The notes under the pieces: model-generated
Seen by the model: the letters and a program-made list of their open reading frames with translations, nothing else
The model's database searches: none
What the model was told of the DNA's origin: nothing
Assembly (NCBI GenBank): GCA_017458545.1
Contig: JAFTBA010000005.1
Span: forward strand, 1 to 19,411
Reading direction: 5' to 3'
DNA length: 19,411 nucleotides
From: Synergistaceae bacterium
GTDB taxonomy: Bacteria > Synergistota > Synergistia > Synergistales > Aminobacteriaceae
Part shown: positions 14,599-19,411 of the stretch, in pieces
How the letters are laid out: each line of letters opens with the position of its first letter
Numbering within the stretch: position 1 is the first letter of the stretch
Made by a program: the position numbers and the translations under genes

Positions 14599-15903
14599 AT
14601 GTCATTATTCAGGATTCGAGAGACCGGCAGCTCATTCATGACCGAAGTCCTCGCAGGTATAACGACTTTCGTAACGATGTCGTATATTATTTTCGTGAAC
14701 CCCAGTATTCTCAGCAACACCGGAATGGATTTCAAGGCATTAGTAGTAGTTACGTGTCTTGCCTCAGCGTTGGGTACATTCTGCATGGCAATATTTGCCA
14801 ATTACCCGATAGCACTTGCGCCGGGTATGGGGTTAAACGCATTTTTTGCGTTCGGAGTAGTCCTCAACATGAAGATTAACGGTGCTCCTGTAACATGGCA
14901 AATGGCATTGGCAGCGGTCTTCATTGAGGGAGCTATATTCGCAGTGCTGACGCTGACATCGATTCGAGAGGCTATAATGAACTCTATTCCCAAGAGTCTC
15001 AAAATCGGTATCAGTGCAGGTATCGGACTGTTCATAGCGTTCATAGGGCTTCAGAGTGCGGGAATAGTCGTCAATAATGAAGCAACACTTCTCGGACTCG
15101 GTTCTATCAAAAATAACACATCAATGATGCTTGCTATGGCAGGTTTAATCATCATGGCAGCTCTCACGGCATGGAAAGTTAAGGGTGCACTCCTCATAGG
15201 CATAATAGCTGTTACGGGAATAGCAGCGGCATTGGGACTTGTTGAGATACCTTCACAGTTTGTATCGGAGCCTCCGTCAATAATGCCTCTTGTCTGTAAA
15301 CTTGATTTCTCGCTGATTAAAGAGCCTGAGTTCTGGATAGTAGTGTTTACATTTTTCTTTGTTGACTTTTTCGATACTTTAGGGACTTTGGTAGGTGTCT
15401 GCAACCGTTCCGGACTTCTTGATGAGAACGGTAATCTGCCGAGAGCTAAGGGAGCATTAATGGCTGATGCAGTTGCTACTATGGCAGGAGCTGCTATGGG
15501 AACGTCAACGGTAACCAGTTATGTAGAGTCATCATCGGGAGTTGCTCAGGGAGGCCGAACGGGTTTAACGGCAATAGTAACGGCATTGCTTTTTGTCGGA
15601 GCAATATTCTTCACTCCTGTTGTAGGAATAGTACCTGCATACGCCACAGCACCTGCGCTTGTAATCGTAGGAATTTACATGATGATGAGTTTGCGCGACA
15701 TTAATTATGACGACTGGACAGAACTTATCCCGTCAATCGTAGGTTTCTTCATGATGCCTCTTGCGTACAGCATAGCAGTAGGAATTGAGTTTGCTATAGT
15801 TCTGTACGTTGCGATAAAGATACTCACAGGGAAGTTCAAGGATATATCATTACTGATGGTTATACTCTCAGTGCTTTTCATCGCAAAGGAATTTTTAGCG
15901 TAA
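14599..15903 (+). CDS. pbuG: NCS2/AzgA-type purine base permease
   Basis: The 434-residue inner-membrane transporter has around 12-14 hydrophobic segments and probably carries adenine, guanine or hypoxanthine with protons. AzgA-subfamily motifs include RETGSSFMTEVLAGITTF at the N-terminus, ALAPGMGLNAFFAF, FVDFFDTLGTLVG and GTSTVTSYVESSSGVAQGGR, the signature that includes substrate-contacting residues. The start at 14599 has a GGAG about 11 nt upstream. It is the last gene of the gtrA-ade-permease series and is followed by a terminator. The exact base specificity cannot be read from sequence; the neighbouring adenine deaminase makes adenine/hypoxanthine likely. Confidence 0.92.
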   Translation: MSLFRIRETGSSFMTEVLAGITTFVTMSYIIFVNPSILSNTGMDFKALVVVTCLASALGTFCMAIFANYPIALAPGMGLNAFFAFGVVLNMKINGAPVTWQMALAAVFIEGAIFAVLTLTSIREAIMNSIPKSLKIGISAGIGLFIAFIGLQSAGIVVNNEATLLGLGSIKNNTSMMLAMAGLIIMAALTAWKVKGALLIGIIAVTGIAAALGLVEIPSQFVSEPPSIMPLVCKLDFSLIKEPEFWIVVFTFFFVDFFDTLGTLVGVCNRSGLLDENGNLPRAKGALMADAVATMAGAAMGTSTVTSYVESSSGVAQGGRTGLTAIVTALLFVGAIFFTPVVGIVPAYATAPALVIVGIYMMMSLRDINYDDWTELIPSIVGFFMMPLAYSIAVGIEFAIVLYVAIKILTGKFKDISLLMVILSVLFIAKEFLA

Positions 15904-15923
15904 CAGTAATATCAGGGCTTCAG

Positions 15924-15957
15924 CCGTCCTCAGAGAATGAGGGCGGTTATTTTTTTG
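15924..15957 (+). terminator. Rho-independent terminator after the purine permease gene
   Basis: A 9-bp stem CCGTCCTCA / TGAGGGCGG (one G-U pair, loop GAGAA) is followed by TTATTTTTTT. It starts 20 nt after the permease stop and closes the purine-salvage unit. Confidence 0.92.
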
Positions 15958-15988
15958 CTGAACTGATGAGATATTTTTACTTTTATGC

Positions 15989-16016
15989 TTGACACATATC
16001 ATTTATGCTGTATAAT
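15989..16016 (+). promoter_or_regulatory. Near-consensus sigma-70 promoter for the DUF1659/DUF2922 pair
   Basis: Perfect hexamers TTGACA (15989-15994) and TATAAT (16011-16016) are separated by 16 nt. Transcription would begin near 16022, giving a leader of about 49 nt. This is the strongest promoter match in the window. Confidence 0.9.
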
Positions 16017-16021
16017 TCTCA

Positions 16022-16041
16022 CTGTCAGCCGGCAATGACAG
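16022..16041 (+). promoter_or_regulatory. 5'-terminal mRNA hairpin in the DUF1659 leader
   Basis: CTGTCA (16022-16027) pairs with TGACAG (16036-16041). The 8-nt loop contains the self-complementary GCCGGC. Located at the predicted 5' end, it could protect the mRNA from 5'-dependent decay; loop-loop dimerisation is possible. No known riboswitch class was recognised. Confidence 0.6.
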
Positions 16042-16070
16042 GAAATCAAAACGAAGGGAGGCGTAACAGA

Positions 16071-16295
16071 ATGGCAATCGCAACAGTTAAGAAGGTCAGC
16101 GTCAGCGTCAGACTCGATAACGGGACAGACTCTCAGGGCAATGTTAAGACAGTGAACATTCAGCTCGGTAACATGAGCGAAACGAACTTCGATGATGACA
16201 AAGCCCTCGCAGTAGTAAGCGTACTCGGACCGTGCCTCAGCAAAACGGTAGTCAGCGTCGAGAAAACTGAAGTCAGCACACTCACAGCGGCATAA
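16071..16295 (+). CDS. DUF1659 family small protein
   Basis: The 74-residue protein resembles the DUF1659 family (unknown function): N-terminal KKVSVSVRLDNGTDSQGNVKT, central DDDKALAVVSVLGPCLSKTV, C-terminal VEKTEVSTLTA. No signal peptide or membrane helix is present, so it is probably cytoplasmic. The ATG at 16071 has GAAGGGAGG about 9 nt upstream; an in-frame upstream start at 16005 lies before the expected transcription start and is rejected. It pairs with the DUF2922 gene 54 nt downstream, an arrangement seen repeatedly in Bacillota and related bacteria. The strong promoter and ribosome binding site suggest abundant product. Confidence 0.78.
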   Translation: MAIATVKKVSVSVRLDNGTDSQGNVKTVNIQLGNMSETNFDDDKALAVVSVLGPCLSKTVVSVEKTEVSTLTAA

Positions 16296-16310
16296 CCCGT
16301 AACTGAGCGG

Positions 16311-16331
16311 CAAACGGTAAACGGCAAACGG
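16311..16331 (+). repeat. Three tandem heptamers CAAACGG/TAAACGG
   Basis: CAAACGG, TAAACGG and CAAACGG follow one another directly in the gap between the two small genes, ending 3 nt before the AAGGAGGTG ribosome binding site. It may be simple slippage; no stem can be formed from it. Confidence 0.7.
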
Positions 16332-16349
16332 AAAGGAGGTGTAAAAATC

Positions 16350-16574
16350 ATGGCAGAAGGAACGAAATTAGTACTTACGTTCGCAACAGCCAGCAGCGAC
16401 AAGGCAACGACATTCACGTTCAGATATGCGAAGCCGGGCGCAACAACGGCACAGGTCAAAGCACTGATAAATGCGATGATAGCCAACAAGGAGATTTACG
16501 AATACCCCCCTGTTACGGCGAAGAGCGCAAAGACAGTAACGACCAGTGAGACAGTTTACGATTTATCGGCATAG
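16350..16574 (+). CDS. DUF2922 family small protein
   Basis: The 74-residue protein has the DUF2922 pattern: an N-terminal beta-type segment (KLVLTFATASSDKATTFTF), a middle helix (TAQVKALINAMIANKEIY) and a C-terminal strand rich in Thr/Val. Function is unknown. The ATG is preceded by AAGGAGGTG, nearly a full complement of the anti-Shine-Dalgarno, with about 10 nt spacing. It shares the transcript with the DUF1659 gene and is followed by a terminator. The pair could work as a complex, but nothing in the sequence shows how. Confidence 0.78.
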   Translation: MAEGTKLVLTFATASSDKATTFTFRYAKPGATTAQVKALINAMIANKEIYEYPPVTAKSAKTVTTSETVYDLSA

Positions 16575-16610
16575 CGTAACGGCACAGCACAAACGATTGA
16601 ATTTTAGGGG

Positions 16611-16650
16611 AATCCTTCAGGTGAGAGAGACCTGAGGGATTTTTCTTTAT
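16611..16650 (+). terminator. Rho-independent terminator after the DUF2922 gene
   Basis: A 12-bp stem AATCCTTCAGGT / ACCTGAGGGATT (one G-U pair, 7-nt loop) is followed by TTTCTTTATCTTT. It closes the two-gene unit and isolates it from glnN. Confidence 0.92.
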
Positions 16651-16668
16651 CTTTATTTTTTCTTTTTG

Positions 16669-16677
16669 TGGTAAAAT
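16669..16677 (+). promoter_or_regulatory. Putative extended -10 promoter of glnN
   Basis: TGGTAAAAT matches an extended -10 (TG-n-TAAAAT). Predicted transcription starts near 16684, giving a leader of about 56 nt. The -35 region is a T-rich tract that overlaps the terminator tail and has no consensus hexamer. Confidence 0.55.
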
Positions 16678-16686
16678 ATTCAAACG

Positions 16687-16717
16687 TAAGCAGAAAAATT
16701 AACAAAAAATCTGCTTA
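16687..16717 (+). promoter_or_regulatory. Inverted repeat in the glnN leader
   Basis: TAAGCAGA (16687-16694) and TCTGCTTA (16710-16717) are perfect 8-bp complements separated by a 15-nt A-rich spacer. The repeat starts at the predicted 5' end of the mRNA and ends 5 nt before the AAAGGAG ribosome binding site. It could be an RNA hairpin that leaves the binding site open, or a DNA operator for a nitrogen-responsive repressor. Sequence alone does not decide between them. Confidence 0.6.
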
Positions 16718-16739
16718 ACATTGAAAGGAGTATTGCATA

Positions 16740-18863
16740 ATGCCCGAAAAAGAATACAAGAGTATACGTGAGATATTCGGTTCAATGCTCTTCGACAAGA
16801 GAGCTATGAGGGAAAGGCTTAACCCTGATGTCTATGCGCAGGTCATTGAGGCTATGGAGGGAAGAGAAAGACTTTCGCCCGAAGCAGCAGATATTGTAGC
16901 AGGTGCTATGAAGGACTGGGCTATCTCGAAAGGCGCAACGCATTGGTCTCACTGGTTCCAGCCCCAGACGGAATTAACTGCTGAAAAACATCTCGCTTTC
17001 ACAATGGCTGACCAAGAGGGTAACCCCATTGAGCTTTTCAGGGGTCATAATCTGGCTCAGGGTGAACCTGACGCTTCGAGTTTCCCTTCTGCAGGAACGC
17101 GCTCAACATTCGAGGCAAGAGGATATTCAGCGTGGGACATTTCAAGCCCTGCGTTTATCGTCAAAACACCTAAGGGAGGTACATTATTCATTCCGTCAGT
17201 GTTCTTATCGTTTGACGGCACACCGCTCGACCTCAAAACACCTTTACTGAGAGCACTGGATGCCGTTGAGGGAAGAGCCTTGAAACTCCTCAAGACATTA
17301 GGCCAGAGAGGTATACGCTACGTTAAAATGACTGTCGGTGCTGAACAGGAATACTTTTTGCTCGACAGACCGCGCGCTCAGTTAAGACCCGACATAAGAT
17401 TCTGCGGAAGGACTCTCATTGGAGCTCAGCCTGCAAAAGACCAGAAATTAGATCATCATTACATGGGAGCAATTCACGGAAGAGTCCTGCGCTACATGGA
17501 GGACGTTGAGAGAGACCTCGCAAGACTCGGAGTCTCTGTCCTCGCACGACACAATGAAGTTGCCCGCTGCCAGTTTGAATTTGCACATCTTTACTCGGAC
17601 GCTAACAGGGCATGTGATGCAAACCAGATTTTGATGGAAACGATGAGGAAATTAGCCCGTCAGCATGAACTCAGGCTGTTGTTCCACGAAAAACCCTTCG
17701 CAGGCATGAACGGTTCAGGCAAACATACTAACATCTCACTCGTTGACAGCGAAGGCCGTAACCTCCTTAAACCCTCAAACTCACACAGGCGCAACGTCGT
17801 ATTCTTAACGTTCCTGTCAGCACTCGTTCTCGGAGTGTCGAAGTTCCACAGCCTTTTACAGTTTTCGATTGCCAACGCAGGAAACTTATTCAGGCTCGGA
17901 GGACATGAAGCTCCACCGTCAATCATAAGCGTATATCTCGGTGCTGCACTCACTGATCTGATTCACAGGCTCGATAATTCTGACGTATCATTGCCCGAAA
18001 AAGGAGTCATGGATTTGGGACTCGCTAAACTCCCTGACATAATCCCGTTCGACAGCGACAGAAACAGAACTTCACCCGTTGCCTTCACCGGTGACAAGTT
18101 CGAGTTCAGAGCACCGGGTTCATCGCAGAGTATCGCGTTACCCGTAACTATGTTCGCAAGTTTATGGGCTTGGGGAATCGAACAGGTTACAGGAATGATT
18201 GAGACCCGAATCGCTGAGGGCAAAGACCCTATTGACGGTGCGCTTGAGGCAGCAAGAGAGGCGTTCAGGGCCGGGAGCAGCATTCTGTTTGAAGGCGATG
18301 CTTATTCTGCTGAATGGCATGACGAAGCTAAGAGAAGAGGACTTGTTGAGGCCGAGACAATGCCCGACAGAATAGACCTCGCCATGAAACCTGAGAACAA
18401 AGCTATGCTCGAAGAACTCGGAGTTTACCGTTCGCATGAACTTGAGAACTTACACGCAATACGTATGGAGAGCTTTGCTACCGGGCTTGAGGTTGAAGCT
18501 GCCGTGCTTTACGACATGTTATGGGAGGGAGTACTGCCCGCAATCTCCAAACAGCTCACCCTCGAACGCAACTCAATGCTCTATTTTGAGGACGTTGACT
18601 TCGGCGACATGACCCCTTGGAGGGATTACGTAGGCGGACTCGGACGCGCTAAGAACGCACTGATTCATGACGCGAATAACCTCTTTGAACTCAAAGGAAG
18701 ACTCTCAGGTATGAACGCAAGAGAACGAAGCGACTTCCTCACAGGAACGATTATTCCGTTGATGGACGAAATCAGAGCGAAATGTGATGCCGCAGAACTC
18801 ACGATTGCTGCGGATATTTGGCCGTACCCGATTTACAGGAACTTGCTTTCACTCAGTGCATAA
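16740..18863 (+). CDS. glnN: Glutamine synthetase type III
   Basis: The 707-residue cytoplasmic enzyme makes glutamine from glutamate and ammonia using ATP. GSIII-specific features are the long size and the N-terminal motifs THWSHWFQP (67-75) and FPSAGTRSTFEARGYSAWD (115-133). The catalytic core includes GAEQEYFLLDR (200-210, metal-binding glutamates), GMNGSGKHTNISL (the conserved nucleotide/glutamate-binding loop) and DRNRTSPVAFTGDKFEFRAPGSS. A helical C-terminal region follows. The ATG has AAAGGAG at 9-10 nt. It is monocistronic, with its own promoter and terminator. GSIII is common in gut anaerobes and Bacteroidota and is usually controlled by nitrogen supply. Confidence 0.97.
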   Translation: MPEKEYKSIREIFGSMLFDKRAMRERLNPDVYAQVIEAMEGRERLSPEAADIVAGAMKDWAISKGATHWSHWFQPQTELTAEKHLAFTMADQEGNPIELFRGHNLAQGEPDASSFPSAGTRSTFEARGYSAWDISSPAFIVKTPKGGTLFIPSVFLSFDGTPLDLKTPLLRALDAVEGRALKLLKTLGQRGIRYVKMTVGAEQEYFLLDRPRAQLRPDIRFCGRTLIGAQPAKDQKLDHHYMGAIHGRVLRYMEDVERDLARLGVSVLARHNEVARCQFEFAHLYSDANRACDANQILMETMRKLARQHELRLLFHEKPFAGMNGSGKHTNISLVDSEGRNLLKPSNSHRRNVVFLTFLSALVLGVSKFHSLLQFSIANAGNLFRLGGHEAPPSIISVYLGAALTDLIHRLDNSDVSLPEKGVMDLGLAKLPDIIPFDSDRNRTSPVAFTGDKFEFRAPGSSQSIALPVTMFASLWAWGIEQVTGMIETRIAEGKDPIDGALEAAREAFRAGSSILFEGDAYSAEWHDEAKRRGLVEAETMPDRIDLAMKPENKAMLEELGVYRSHELENLHAIRMESFATGLEVEAAVLYDMLWEGVLPAISKQLTLERNSMLYFEDVDFGDMTPWRDYVGGLGRAKNALIHDANNLFELKGRLSGMNARERSDFLTGTIIPLMDEIRAKCDAAELTIAADIWPYPIYRNLLSLSA

Positions 18864-18866
18864 TGT

Positions 18867-18907
18867 AAAAATTTCCCCTGCCTGAATTTAGGACAGGGGA
18901 TTTTCTT
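18867..18907 (+). terminator. Bidirectional terminator between glnN and the DUF362 gene
   Basis: TCCCCTG (18874-18880) pairs with CAGGGGA (18894-18900), and the inner CCT/AGG extends the stem past a bulged A. TTTTCTT follows on the plus strand and an A-run precedes it, which becomes a T-run on the minus strand. It serves two convergent genes. Confidence 0.85.
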
Positions 18908-18911
18908 GTGG

Positions 18912-19411
18912 CTACAGTTTGATGCACTCCCATTGTTTGACAGTCTTGAAATCGAGATATTTTGACGGTGAGGTGAAGAAATCATCTGATATTTTGCCGT
19001 CAACAGTAACATTAATTTCTTCAGGAGAAATATATCCTGTATCGGCAAAATACTTCAAATAGCTTATTCGCAAAGGATCAAATCCCATGTATCGAACTGC
19101 TGCAAAATCACAGGCCGGTAAATTCTCTCCTGCCATAATCGTTTCGGCATTCTTTGATGTAGGACAGAAAGGTCCCTGACCTTCACCTGCCGTTATTCCG
19201 TCAATCACACTGAAATAACGTCTCTCACGCTTCATCATTCCACGCCATAAATCCGCAGTCATACGCCATATGGTATCGTTACCCGGCCAAGCTCCCCTGT
19301 GCTTAACTTTAGCTGTTTGCCCTTTTTCCCATTCTTCTCGCGAAGAATACTCATCCCCTCCTGTTTCAGGGTAACCGTTACGCCAGTGTACTAACTGGTT
19401 CTTATCAGCAA
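18912..19411 (-). CDS. DUF362 domain-containing protein (N-terminal part beyond window edge)
   Basis: The frame is open from its stop near 18912 through the right edge, so only the C-terminal 166 residues are visible. GNDTIWRMTADLWR, YFSVIDGITAGEGQGPFCPT, IMAGENLPACDFAAVRYMGFDPLR and YLKYF are characteristic of the C-terminal half of DUF362 proteins. Methionine codons at 19262 are internal. The family is of uncertain function and is often found with iron-sulfur ferredoxin domains; no cysteine cluster is visible in this part. It converges on glnN and shares its terminator. Confidence 0.85.
   Translation of the reverse strand, partial: ADKNQLVHWRNGYPETGGDEYSSREEWEKGQTAKVKHRGAWPGNDTIWRMTADLWRGMMKRERRYFSVIDGITAGEGQGPFCPTSKNAETIMAGENLPACDFAAVRYMGFDPLRISYLKYFADTGYISPEEINVTVDGKISDDFFTSPSKYLDFKTVKQWECIKL

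Noticed and set aside
14589..14879. 96-codon plus-strand frame at the permease start
   Set aside because: It is an out-of-frame shadow of the permease gene, whose own frame carries all NCS2 motifs.
16005..16070. Upstream start for the DUF1659 gene
   Set aside because: It overlaps the -10 hexamer and lies before the expected transcription start; ATG 16071 has a strong ribosome binding site.

Overview
The window is a compact, mid-GC bacterial chromosome segment of about 19.4 kb. It contains a type A RNase P RNA, a PilB-PilT-PilC type IV pilus assembly cluster, class III glutamine synthetase (GlnN), the paired small DUF1659/DUF2922 proteins, and a two-RecA-domain Ski2-like helicase. Together these suggest an anaerobe of the Synergistota or a related Bacillota-like lineage; this placement is inference from gene content, because no 16S rRNA is present. 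Core metabolic and housekeeping genes dominate, and no transposase, integrase, tRNA, CRISPR array or phage gene was seen.

Layout. 1-1811 (minus): a DtxR/MntR-type metalloregulator followed by a glycerate 2-kinase (MOFRL family) that runs off the left edge. 1885-5987 (minus): a pilB-pilT-pilC operon ending at a clear terminator; PilB carries a tandem MshEN c-di-GMP-binding signature. 6098-6524 (plus): rnpB, whose P12 helix is expanded into a hairpin of about 87 nt built from heptamer telomere-like repeats. 6560-8164 (plus): a Ski2-like helicase with no visible terminator separating it from rnpB. 8216-11259 (minus): metG and a DUF2157 membrane protein gene. 11303-15903 (plus): dprA, gtrA, adenine deaminase and an AzgA-type purine permease; the last two form a purine-salvage pair. 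16071-16574 (plus): two 74-residue proteins (DUF1659, DUF2922) behind a near-consensus promoter. 16740-18863 (plus): glnN. 18912-19411 (minus): the C-terminal part of a DUF362 protein entering from the right edge.

How the parts fit. Twitching or pilus dynamics (PilB, PilT, PilC) is probably under c-di-GMP control. DprA would handle incoming single-stranded DNA, for which type IV pili are commonly the uptake machine, but this link is inference. Adenine deaminase and its permease would import purine bases and convert adenine to hypoxanthine plus ammonia, and GlnN nearby assimilates ammonia. The most unusual feature is the six-tract G-rich heptad repeat inside rnpB. A second is that the longest helicase reading frame begins inside the conserved 3' end of rnpB, so its apparent ATG start is an artefact.
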